Of a DNA stretch of 64,000 bases, positions 23,446 through 35,542 are shown in pieces. Both the position numbers and the translations under genes were made by a program. Under the pieces are notes generated by a model that saw nothing but the letters and a program-made list of their open reading frames with translations, ran no database searches and was not told the DNA's origin. The stretch's first letter is position 1; each line of letters opens with the position of its first letter. The DNA comes from Struthidea cinerea (lineage: Eukaryota; Chordata; Aves; Passeriformes; Corcoracidae): positions 1,716,770 to 1,780,769 of the forward strand of contig VZTI01003931.1 in assembly GCA_013397865.1 (NCBI GenBank), in the 5' to 3' direction.

Positions 23446-25683
23446 TCCTAATTAGCTCTTTCAGAGAGCTAAATAGAAGTGCTTGCAGCTGATGAGGAAA
23501 GAAACCAGGCACATGAAATCGTATGCGATTCCCTTTACCTAGCCCTGGCTGCTGACCCAGCAGAGCCTGACTGTATGGTGCTTCATCCTACGAGTATTGT
23601 TTGAGTCCAAGGAGTGCAGCAAGGCAGCTGAGAAAGGAAACTGTAAGTAATAATTAAGTTGCTTTGAGGATTAATGTGTGATCCAACTCACTTGGCAAGG
23701 TAGAATAAGGTTGTGATTTTTCCTAGGTAGTTCATTATCATAGTCAGCAGTTTCTTTAGTTTTCTTGACATGTGGCCTCATTCTGCTGCTGCTGCAATTT
23801 TACTGGTGGTTTTGGGCTCTGCATGTGCCCTTTACTTAGTTATGAAATTCCTACTTTTAGCTCCTTTAATTTAAACTTTGTTAGCACAGGGCTCTTGGGT
23901 TGCAATGTGCAATAGTGCTCTGACTGCAGCCCACAGACATACAGAGCTGATTGCGTGTGACATTTTCCCTTTATCTCCCAAAAGCTGTGGAGAAGTTTTG
24001 CTGTTCTTCTTGCCCTTCTTCATTGCTCCCGAGCTCTGGAGTGTCTCTGTAAGGAGCACATTTACTGGCGATTTGTATGGATTTCAGTGCAAACTGAAAT
24101 CAAGGGGAAAATGATCAAGAGACATCTGGGAAATCGTTGCTCATCATCTTTGCATGCTAGGCTGCTTTTTAAGTGCTAATACCTCTAAGCAAGCCAGCCC
24201 CAATAGCTAGGTAACTTCTGTTAATCTCCATTAAAATTCAGTATTCTTCTGTGCAAGGGTGGAAAACTTAGATCAGGAAGGACGTGTTCTGTCTATGTTG
24301 TTAACTCTTTGAGGGTCTTCTTTTTATATTTCTGTGGCTTAGATTTCCCATTTCTAATGTGGCTTGCATTTGTTGGTCTCTCAAAAACGTATGGCACTGG
24401 GTGAATTCAACAAAAAAAAAAGCCTTGTCTTTGCATGTGGGTTAGGAGGTTCCTCAGCAGACCTGCAAGGCACATGATCTATGCAATTTGCACTGTATAT
24501 TTCTTTGATGTGACTGTATCCCTGGCTTTTTGTGTGCCACTACTCACACTGTGTAAGTACTCACCAGACAGGAGACTTTCAGAACCTCTCGCACAGACCC
24601 TTTGAAACTGCAGCCCACTGTGCTTGCCTTGAGCACTTCAAGATTCTTTCAGTGTTATTTCCTCAACGATTTGATGCTGCTCAGCCATTTGAAGTGAAAA
24701 GTGTTTTCAAGCACAAAAGATTTTATGTTGATTTTTCTTTTGTTTTACCTAAATTCTTTGGGAAGAACAGGAAGGAGGCAGCTTTGTGAGGTGAGTAAAT
24801 GATAGCTAGCCCGGTTGTGGGTACGAGAAACAAGACTGTATGCACAAACGCATGCAGAGTAATAGTCTACTTCAACAGTAGGTTCCCTTGCTAATTTGGA
24901 AAGCCGTTCCAGCTCTGGCTTGATTCCATTTCAACCTCAAGCTGTGAATAAGGAGGGCTTTTAAGCTGTCATTTTGTTAAAGACAGCTTTAAAAACACAA
25001 GAGGAAGAGACATCAATTACCAAAGCAAACAAACCTGTGGAAATAAAACTCTTTTCCTTGACAAGTAATTCAACACTGACAGCAAATGTTACAAGATTTT
25101 GCCTTTTGTATTTTTTTCATTGGTTGTTTTTTGTTTGCATGGATTTATTTTTTTGGAGGTTTCTCTAATTGTTGGTATGTTTGGGTCTTTTTGAGGGGAG
25201 GGCTTAATGACCAGAAATCTGGTTTTGGCAGGTGAACATGTTAACACATGAGTATGCAGCAGAGGATTTGACTTCAGGTAAAGTCAAAATGAAGGCAGTG
25301 GGTTAACTAACTGTAAAATATAGTATTACTGGATTTGTATTTACGTTTTTCAGTACCTGAGAGAAGCATTTCTGGAGCTAAAATAAGGTGTCCTTTTCTT
25401 TCATGGTATTTTCTCCAATCATGGAATGAAATCATATTAAAGCAGTGTATTTCAACTCTGTGTATGACTCCCTGATGCATTAAGAAGCCTGGCAGAAAGC
25501 CCCAACACCATTTTTAACCAAAGCCATAAAATCAAATGAAATTTTTTTTTAACAGGTTCTTAAGAATTTTCTCTTAGTAGCTAGAAGATACAACCTGAAA
25601 TGTAACTTTCTCAGAAAAAAATAATTAATTAACAGAATAATAATAAATAAAGAATAATAAATAGACTCTGTATTCAATTACAG
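23446..25683. other. unique noncoding sequence
   Basis: No gene is visible. A 9-bp hairpin with a GCAA loop lies at 24080-24101. A TAA/AATAAT-rich simple-sequence patch lies at 25619-25665, immediately before the next CR1. Confidence 0.55.
25619..25665. repeat. AAT-rich low-complexity tract
   Basis: Irregular AATAAT/TAAATAA repeats abut the 3' end of the adjacent minus-strand CR1. They may be an A-rich target site or unrelated simple sequence. Confidence 0.7.
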
Positions 25684-26475
25684 GGTCACAGAATAGTTAA
25701 GGTCAGAAGGGATCACCAGTGGGGGCATATGGTCCAACCTCCCTGCTCAAGCAGGGTCATCTTAGAGCAAGTGGCACAGGATTGTGTCCAGACTGTTCTG
25801 GAATATCTCCAGTGAGGGAGACTCCAAAATCTCTCTGGGCAACCTGTCCCAGTGCATGGTCACCTGCACAGCAAAGATGTTCTTCCTCCTATGCAGGTGG
25901 AAATTCCTGTGCATCAATTCCTGCTCATTGCTTCTTGTTGGAGGCGCCACTAGTGACAGGTTCCAGCTAAACCCTGTGCCACTGATTACGACCCTCTGGG
26001 ATGTGTCATTCTGCCAGCTCCCAACCCACTTCACCCTCTGCGTTTCCTGAGTTTGCCTATGAGGATATTGTGGAAGGCATAGCCTAAAGCCTTGCTGAAG
26101 TCCAGGTAGACAATATGCACTGCTCTCCTCTCATTCATCCAGGTGCTTTGCCATTGTAGAAGGCAAGCAGGTTGACAAGCAAGGTTTACCTTTAGTGCAT
26201 CCACACTCACTGCTCCTGATCACATTCTTGTCTGCCAGCACTCGTGGATGCATCCTTTCAGGGTCCTTTCATGGACCTGCAGATGCCAAGTTTGATGAGA
26301 TGATCTCTAACCCTATTCTCCTGGACCACGGGAAAGTCTTTCTACCACCACTGGTTTTCCCGGGACCTGGGCCAGAGATTCCTGAGGGAATCGGTGAAGC
26401 CTGATGCAAAGAAGGCATTCAGTATCTCTGCCTTCTTATTCCACATTCCTTCTTCTTCCATAAGTGTACAAGGGC
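25684..26475 (-). mobile_element. CR1 LINE with internally deleted ORF2
   Basis: This minus-strand copy has its 3' end at the left (CACAGAATAG near 25687). From 5' to 3' on the minus strand it encodes recognisable ORF2 pieces: KAEILNAFF just before the reverse transcriptase (about 26405-26440), KLGICRSM and MHPRVLAD (about 26230-26300), the reverse-transcriptase box with VYLDFSKA (about 26080-26115) and NILIGKL, then WVGSW and SWNLSLVAP (about 25950-26030), and finally the C-terminus HWDRLPREILESPSLEIFQ (about 25790-25850). Coding segments between MHPRVLAD and the next block, and between SWNLSLVAP and the C-terminus, are missing. The second loss removes the part that carries the catalytic aspartate pair. 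Frameshifts occur throughout, so the copy is inactive. Confidence 0.9.
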
Positions 26476-28586
26476 AAGGCCAGTAATTTGCCCATGATAA
26501 GGGAAACCACGTGTTCAGCTGGTATAAACTGCTATTCCTTCATTAACAATAGCAGAACTGTGCCAGATGATCCACTGAGATTCTTAGCCTATAATTAACT
26601 AAACTAGTGGTTGCATGGTTGTATTTTAGTATCACTTAATGAACGATCTGAAAGCTAAGCACATACAGTGAAATTATAGTTTATCTTTTTATTTCAGACA
26701 GAACAGCATTATTTTCTATCTGCTTTCCTGCTTGTGGACCTTTAATGTTTCATTTCAACTTCCACTGAAAACAGAGGTGCAGGTCTGCCTTGTGTATTCC
26801 CTGAAGCGAGTGGAAGCTGTACACCCATGTCTGAGGAGAAATAATTCCCTGTGTTTGCTGAATATATGTGTATTGCACTGGGGTGTTATTTCTAGGATGT
26901 GTTTCCTAGAAACAAAACGTATGGTAAAACACGGTCAGTATGCATTCTAAGATGAAATTATGATATATGACTGCCTATGAATCCTGAGGATGCTGCAATA
27001 TTTTTATAGGGCTGTAATTTTAACATAAATTCAATTTTATACAAAATAGATGCAGCACAATTGCCTGCCTATTTTAGAGCTATTAAGGAAGATGAACATA
27101 TTAAGAAATATGTCCTCTTAACTAAAATCTAGTGTCTCTCCCACTAAGATTAATTTTCAGCCATCTTTTATTTTTCTTATGAATGTAACCACACCAGACT
27201 GTTGCATCAGAATTTGAAGCATATATACAGACATCGCACTTTCACAGACCAGTGTGAAGCAGTAAGTTTTGGCTCTCTGCTCAGCCCTTCTTCAACAGTG
27301 TGTGTTTCTGAGGGTGTGGTAGAAGGTGGAAGAAGGATGTTAGGTTTGTGAGTGCAGTTGTAAAAGCTTAATTTGTTGCTGTTGCACTTGCTTTTATTGG
27401 AGTCTTTCCTGCAGAAATAATGAGCAAAGCAGGAAGAATAAATGAAGCTGTCTTTTGTACTTACAAACAGGAATACTAAGAACAATAAATTGGTTGCAGC
27501 TGAGTTAATGAATCCTGAGTTGCTACGAATTTGGGTGTTGCATCCTCTTCACTTCCCTACCTCCCCATCGGTCTCCTGTTGCAATACTTACCTGTCTTCT
27601 TGTTTCCCCAGTTGTGCTCTTATTATCTCATTGTAAAACCTCTAATCTATCCCCTGTCAAGCCTTTCAGATCTGGAAGTCCATCACACCATAACTGGGTC
27701 ACAGCTATGTGCGGTCTGAGTGGCTGCCTGGTAGATGGGTGCCAAAAGGCAAGCCTGTCTAGGCTAACTAGACTTTCAGTGCTTCATCTGTTTCCTGTTT
27801 GAACATCCCTTCTGCCCCCTTTGTGGAAAAAAACATGTATTAAAAAATATACTGTTGCTTTGAGCAGGAGTACTGAGAACCCACAATATACTTTGGCTGC
27901 CACTTAGGCATGACCTGTGCATACTTGAACTTTAGGTATTAGGTGTCTTCTGGGGGAGGAAGGAGACAAGGAGGGAACTCGTGGGATTTGAAGCAGCCTT
28001 GAAGTGTTTCAGAGGTCATGAAAGCAAATCTTGAGAGATGCTTCAGTTCTGTACAAGTATGAAGTGTGAACACTGAAATGAGCTGAAAAGTATCAACGTC
28101 AGTCAGACTGAAGGGTGAGAAATGAGTGATACTCATTAAAAAAGTCATGTTACAGTGCTGATTACAACACCCCACTAACTCTGTGGGGCTTATGATTTAA
28201 AAAAAAACAAACAAAAATCCCTACCCACAAACAAACAACAAGGCCTTCCATCAGATCAGTGTCTATTATGACTCTAAGCCACTCTTAGGAGCAGTTTGTA
28301 GATGAGAGCTAGTCATGTACTGTGCACTGCATAGCTGCAGGCTTTTCTCTTTCTTTCAACTGTCAGTCTGTCTCCTGAGATTTATCTGGAAATTACAACT
28401 GGCATCGTGCTAGGCAGGAGTTGAAGGATAAATAGTTCCTACAGGTAAAGATTACTCGTTCGAACTACCCCAGCTACAACAAAAAGTGTGGCCTGGTGCA
28501 GGTCATCTATCTGGATTGCATTAAGACACTTAAAATGTGTCTAATTTAAAGTCATATGTATAGTTAGGCAATCTGAAATGGACTTG
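26476..28586. other. unique noncoding sequence
   Basis: I see no gene, repeat family or structured RNA here. Confidence 0.55.
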
Positions 28587-28650
28587 TAAGACCATACCTA
28601 AATTAAAGTATGGCTTACTTAGATTATACCCAAACTGAAATATGGTCTTA
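28587..28650. repeat. 10-base inverted repeat
   Basis: TAAGACCATA at 28587-28596 is the exact reverse complement of 28641-28650. A second inner pair (CCATAC/GTATGG, 28592-28597 and 28608-28613) shares the left arm. It may be a decayed palindromic DNA element or chance in AT-rich sequence. Confidence 0.6.
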
Positions 28651-31079
28651 TCCCTAATTACTTAAATCAGTCTAAATCAGAATATCTTGGAGATTCAGAA
28701 GCTGAAATACATACTTTTGTGTTTGAAAAACAGGTTTGTATAAACAATAATTTTTTTTATCTTAAGTTCCTACTTTTACAAACTCTTCCTTATTTGCAGC
28801 AGCTCTGAAATGTATGTTTCATCTGCTGGATTTCCTCCTAGTAAGTGGTGGAGTATAATCTTAATGTGGTACTGTATTTAATTGTCTGCTCAAGCAGAGA
28901 GTTGAAGTAAAACATTGTACAATGGAATTACACTGCAGCAGAAATACAGGGTGTGTGGTGATGAGGAATCAACCTCCGAAAGTCTCAATCACTATAATGT
29001 GAAATTGCTTCAGCAGAGTGAAATAGCTTGGACAGAGTGGGCAGGGAGCAGAACCAGTGAGAGTCAGATTTTGTGCTGGTGAGCATTTTCTCCCCTTTCT
29101 TCTCCCCCACCTCCCAAGTAATTCACTAATCGTATCCACGGATTTTTTTTTTCCTTATTTCTCATTTCTGCTTGTATTTTTACCTGCAATTACCTTTTAA
29201 AAAGATGTCACCAACAGCTTCATTATTTCAGTCCCCTGAGCACTGTAGAAGAGCACAGAAAAAAAGTCTTCTGATACATACTGACTATTAATGACCTTTG
29301 CCAGCTCTGAAGACCAAGCAGGGCAAATAGCTGTCATTTTACCACCAACATATTTTCTTTCCTAGTGGAAATGTGGCATGTGAATGCATGATTGCCTTTG
29401 ACTGCTGGCTGCAACCTATAACTTGTGTATCTAAGCAATATGAAGCAATCCTTGCAGAAAAGCAAAAGGAAACAAAATCCCTCTTCTCCTTTAATTAATT
29501 CAGAGAATATTAATAACATCTTCAAAAAAATAAAGGCAAAATCCTTCCATGCTTGAAGCAGTAACAATCATTTTTACTGAGTCAGTGAAGAGTTGTACTG
29601 CCCTTCCATCTCACCTTTAGGATAGCAGTAAATCTTGCTTGGCTGGTGAAGCAATATCATCTATAAATAGCCTGTGTCTGAGTGGGAAATGCAAACAGCT
29701 CTGTTCCTGCAGTCTGTCTGTGGGACTTCTGTCAACATGTATCAGATTCCAAATATTTGGGTAATTTCTTAGCTGAAAATGTGAATGTCCTTGCTTGTAT
29801 TTGGGGTGTCTTTTCCGGGGCCAGAAGTAGTTTAACATTTAATAAAGTAGATTTCATCCAAAGCACAAGTTTTCTGAGTGATAGGTCAGAGAATCCCTTT
29901 TGTGCTCAGATGATGCCATTAAAATAATTCACAAAGCACACAGTGCACAGGTATTTCTAGAGACTCTGTTTGAAATGCAGTTGCAAATTCTTCCTGAAAG
30001 GCTATGAATGACTTGAAAGACTCATGCTGTTCTATCTCTCTGTACTATTGATCTGTGTTTCTATCCCTTTGGTCAGAGAGAGGGAACTTAAATTGGAGAC
30101 TGCTAGTAAGGGATTTAATAAAGGAGCTGCTTCAAGATTTCCACCATGGGTCTTCATAGCATAGAAAAAGAGATTTAGCAATGTCAGCTATCATACATCA
30201 TTGGGTTGCTCTTATCCTTCACTGAAAAGGGAGATGTTAAGACAGATTGTGGAGAGAAAAGCAGTGTGACTAGTAATTTTATCATGTTAGCATGTTACAG
30301 TAACCTTGCCACACTGTAGAAAAATACTGTCACTAAGGCAGTGCTGAAGTAATAACATAACCTATTTTGGCTGAAGAGGGTGTTGTGACCCTGTACAGGT
30401 TTGTGAAAACATGCAGAACATGCTGTTCTCCCTTCAATTTGGCACGGAAAAAATATACTATAATAAATAAAAAAGATGCTGAATGAATCATGCAGTAGTT
30501 ATCTCTAAGTAACAAGCTTGTTCAGAGATAGAGAGTGAAAGATGTAGAAGCAGAAGTCATGGGCTTTTTTCATATATCAGGGATAGGTTGAAGAACTTGT
30601 TTTCAAAGACATGTCTCTGAGTGCAAAAATCTTATTACTAATGTGTACTACCATATCATACACTAATAAAGTGATACACATTTTGAACTACCATTACTAA
30701 TTAAAAAAAAACTAAGCTGAAGGGTGATGATTCTTCCTAAGTTGCTTTAAACTTGCAATGTTTCATAACTGTGCAAGTATCTGTTCATTACTTTTCAGTG
30801 CTTGAAGAAAAGAGAGAAAGTAGGTCAGTAATATTTCTTCTTACAACATATTGTTCATGAAGTGCCTTCCTCTGACATTGAGAAACTTGGTATTGTAATG
30901 CTGAAAGGACATTTAGGGTTATTAAACAACCATTTCAGATTAATCTTAGATAACATAAATCATAATCTTTTCCTAAGTACGGTATAGTCCAGCTTTTGAT
31001 GCTGATGACCCATTGATGAAGATAGTGATATATAAGCTGAATATTCTCGGTGTAAATGTTACAACAATCCCCCAACAAA
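28651..31079. other. unique noncoding sequence
   Basis: AT-rich sequence without recognisable genes or repeat families. Confidence 0.55.
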
Positions 31080-31196
31080 TACAAAAACCCTTTTCCCCAC
31101 CACCTCCAATAGTATTAGAAACCATAAAAATAATGCCTATTTTTCCCCATGTGTTGTGGGGGGTGAGGGGATGGAGTTGTTATTGGGGTTTTTGTA
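31080..31196. repeat. 11-base inverted repeat with C-rich and G-rich arms
   Basis: TACAAAAACCC at 31080-31090 is exactly complementary to 31186-31196. Just inside, the left side is C-rich (TTTTCCCCACCACC) and the right side G-rich (TTGTGGGGGGTGAGGGG), so additional imperfect pairing is possible. No known family is recognised. Confidence 0.6.
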
Positions 31197-34100
31197 GGTT
31201 TCAGGATTTTTTTGCACATTGTCTTTTGTAATTTTCCTGTAATGTTGAAAATCCTGAAATCAAAATGATCCTGTTCAGTCCTGTTTATAACTGTCATTGA
31301 TGTACGAAGATCTGCAAAAACACTTAAATATAGGTTTAAATCAATCTCTAATCAAGAAAGATCTTAAGCATATGCTTAAATGAAAGGGCAAACAAAAATA
31401 TTTAGCTCAAACCAACCCTGTGTGTCCTCCACGACCAAAACCAGGGGTTTAGTAATTGCAATTATTTTACAAAGTTCATTCTGCTTGGAGAATTTGACTC
31501 TGCTCTGGTTCTCTTCTTTGTAGACACGAGCACATTGAATTCCTCAGGTTTTTAGAACAAGTGCAAACATATACTTTTGGATGGGCCTGAGTGTATTGGA
31601 CATCAAGAATGAAGGAAGTTTCTTCTGCTATTTCTCATTACCAGAAAGATGATTGAGATGCTTTTTTCTGAACCATGCCCCTTATGACACAGAGGGCAAG
31701 GGGTTTGTCATCTCCAAACAAATCTGCATATGTAGTGGTAGCTGCTGGGCCAGATTATTTGTGCAATACCTCAGAATTCATTGGTCTGGGCCTTTAGAAA
31801 GTGGAAAAACTTACCTCAGCATTTCCTCAGCTTCTTTCTTCTTAATTTTGTGAAACTTAGAGCTGGTTAGCTTACCTGATTAGCTGACGGGGGAGGTAAT
31901 TATGAACAAAAAACTTTCTTCTGTCCCCATCCTATTTTGAAATAGTAAAAAATATTCTGATGGGGCTTTTGGTCTTGAAAGCAAATTGCTCACTCTGAGC
32001 CTTAATCACTCAGAGAGGCCAGTGCCTCTTCAGGTTGAAAAGTAAAGCATGTGACATTTAAAAATTCCTACCCTACTATGCTAGGTACCAATCTTCTACT
32101 CTACTTGGGCACTTCATATTAGAAATGGTTTGATACTGAGCTAGTTTTCCCAGGTCTCTTCTAAAGAGACAAATATTGCAGGAGCCAGTGCAGCTCCTAG
32201 TGAACCAAGTGCTGAGAAAGGCCAGAAGACACTCGCTGGTGGCACCTGCTTATCTCCCTTGATTATGAAGAAAGCCCTGGGACAGTACACAGTGAGTAGA
32301 AGTCTAGTTTGAGGTACCCAGGCTTAGGTGAGATCCTACTTTAAAGTAATCAGAGAAGGAACTGTTTTCCTCCCTTTTTGGGCTGCTCTACTTTATGGCA
32401 GTCAGGAAAACTTGCCCACAGTGAGCTTAGAAGCACAAATATAAGAAAAATAGTACCTTTGCGTTTCTTCCTGTCAGGTTGCTCAGTATCTGGGCAGCTC
32501 TCAGTGTCGTAAGAGTGATATTCTCTGCTTTCACTATGCCTCTTCCATTAAAAAAACAGGGGATTTGAACCTCAAAGTATCTTAGTCTAGCCGTTTTCGT
32601 TGAGGGCGAAATCCATTTCCCTTGATTTGCCTGAAAAGGCAAAATTTCTTTTCTTGAGGGTGAGGGCAGAGGAAAAACTTATCAGTTTTTTAGATAAAAT
32701 TAAGCCACTCAGTATTAGGGAATCAGGGGGTTTATCGTTGATCCTTTTTATTGTTATTTTATTTTTTATTTTGCCTTTTTCCTTAGGGTGCTAGTATTGG
32801 ACAGGATATTAGCTTTGTATTTTAGCCACTAGGTGGAGAAAGCAAGCCTTCTGTAATTTAATAGCATTTGTTGTATTACGCTACTCTGACCTAAATTCCA
32901 TAGATATTTTGGAGCAGAAATGCCCCTTCTTTCCTGCAGTACTTCAGAAGGTGGAATAGCAATGAAGAGTGGAGAGTGGCTAGCCGAAACCTTGCTGGAA
33001 TAGATTTTAAGAAAATATGGTGGAAAATCGGCCTTGAATATAAAAGCAAGGGTACCACGTGCAGCCTGGTATAGTCTTCTGAACGGGAATTTTAATCATC
33101 ATTCCTTCTGATGCTTGTGTTACTAGGAGTAAGGAGCTGTGCTGCCACTGCAAAAATATTGTACAGAGAGGGCGGGCGTCTTCTCTTAGAGATAAATCTC
33201 AGGTCACATCTTCATGAGGACAGAAAGCAAAACAGTGGTTGTGTACAGACAGCTGGTGATGTCACCCTCCCATTTGAGAGGGAGATGGGAGCCATTGTTT
33301 CAACACCTGTCAGAACACACAGGTGAAGTTTAACAGTCTTAAGTAGGAACATTGAAAAACACCCATTTTGGAAGATTGAAAGACCTTCATTTTGGCACAG
33401 TTCAGTCAGAAGAGGCCTCTCAGTGAGGCCCAACCCCAAGCTGGTATGGGTGGAAGTTGACTCTCATTCTCTTGTCTTTTAAAGCAGTGTCTTGATACGA
33501 ATACATGCATTAGAAGGGAGGTAGTAGCATTACATCCTATTGCAAATGATGTCTGAAGAAATAATAAAGGATTTGGGTTTTATTTGTCAAAAGGGTCACT
33601 TCTTCAGCATTCTTTCCTTTAAGTATGTGCTGAATTTTTTCCAAATATGCTAATAATTCCGCCAAACCTGACCTGCTCTCCTGATCTACTAAAACTAATT
33701 TTTCTGTATTATGGAGATCTCCCTTGGTCTAATTATGAAAGAATTTCAAGTGTCCGTGGGACAGCCTGTGTCCCTTTTTAGGCAGCATATATTCCCACTA
33801 AAGACAGTATCTAACACTAAACTTCCTGAAAACCATCTCTGCGCAGCAGTTTCTGTGCTTGAGAATTGACAGAATTCTTCTTCAACCAAAGCCAATGTGG
33901 AAACCTAATAAATCCATTCCTTCCCTGTCCATCCTAATCCTATCCTGGCCATGCTGCTCAATTTGGGTATGAGTTACTTGCCTACAGCACCTTCTGCTTC
34001 AGAGGAATGAGTTGTTTGGACATTTTATATGCTTGTAACCCATCCTTTTTATGCCTATTTAGTTATAGCAACCTAATATTGCAGTTTGTGTTGGCTTCTG

Positions 34101-35498
34101 CAGGAAACAACTGTGGCCAATAGTCTTCTTAAACCATATTCAGGACTGCAGCGCCTTCCACCGTGAATCATGAAGATACATTTAAGTTTGATCCTGGGCT
34201 ACACTCACCATTGGCTAGAATCAGTTTCCAAGAAGTAGTCCTGTCCCATGTAGCAAAAGGCTGCGTAGAAGTGGTTCAAAAGAGAATGCATGGATGATGG
34301 GTCTTGACCAGTGAAGTCAGAACAGTTTTTCCAAGTAATTTAAAGTCTTTTCAGCTATTCTGGTCTTGCACTCCGGCTGAAATGAGAAAATTTCCCTGTC
34401 TGAGATACAGCATGGGTGACTCATTTTGCAGCATGCGGTGTATGATGAATTCTGGAGGTGAAAAACATTAAGGTATGAAAATATGTAGAGAAAGTACATA
34501 ATAAATGAACAGGCGATGAGTTTATAAACACCTTTCAAGCTGAGAAAAGGGCCTGTTCAGACTCTGTTGACTTCACTGATTATTGCAGTTATTTGCTGGT
34601 TTCTATTTCCATTAAATTCCTCTGTTACAGATTTGGATAAAACCATATAAAGCCACGAGGATTTTATTCTAAGGTTGTTCATTCACGTAGATCATCAAAC
34701 AATGTCTGAAAATTGTTTAGCTTCAGTTTTCATTCATGGTCACTACCAAATGATTTTTTTCATTCACTTTGGTATTTGAGGATTTCATACTGCCTTTTTT
34801 TTTTTTTATTACCCTTTTTACAGGTAAAGGGATGAGTTCAATTTTTATGTGAATTATCAAAGTTAAAGGTTAAAGATCTGTTCCACTTTTTATTTTCCAC
34901 TATCTTGCCCTTATCTGATCCGTGGTTTTCTTTCTGGCTTTCACATATTTTTTTATGAAGAAAGGGGAAAAAAATCACAAACCACTGATATTTTGCTTAG
35001 TTCAAACTCTTTAAAGTGGACTGACTTAGCTTTTTCTTAAATTATTTTTCCGTTTCAACCCTAAATACACTGTACTGATGGATGCTAAGCCTTATCAATA
35101 GGCTACAATTATAGTAAGTAATTTTCTTGACTTCATGGATTCCGTAATCTAGGTTTTCGATCAACTAAAGAGCTCTTTTATATACTGCTGGACTAACTGC
35201 AAATCAGATCTCCAAGCAACTTTGATTTGTGGGTTGATGACTTGTCTGAGCCTCACTGATAGAGAGGCAAGAGTACTTGTAAAATACTGCTGAGAAAGAA
35301 GAGGAATGTTGAAGTGTTACATAAAGAGCAAAGCCAGTTTGTGTCTGAGCCAAGATTACTGCTTTGTTCTCGTGGGTTATCTCAGCTCTAAAGGGAATTA
35401 CGGAATGTGTGTGATCCTTCCTTAGAAAAGAACCTTGGCTTTCTCATATCTTTCAGAATACCTATAGTAATCAAACTGAATGCACGAGCTGCTGTGAA
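31197..35498. other. unique noncoding sequence
   Basis: No gene or clear repeat is visible. A T-run of about a dozen bases lies near 34797-34807. Confidence 0.5.
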
Positions 35499-35542
35499 TG
35501 GGATCTGACATTGCCCCCGTTGAAGGCAATGTGAGGAGTCCC
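35499..35542. repeat. short palindrome, possible DNA-element relic
   Basis: ACATTGCC at 35508-35515 pairs exactly with 35525-35532 around a 9-base loop, and GGGA...TCCC outside extends the symmetry. The loop and right arm (CCCGTTGAAGGCAATG) resemble the CCCATTGAAGTCAATGG core of ancient amniote palindromic repeats. The palindrome is certain; the family link is tentative. Confidence 0.4.
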
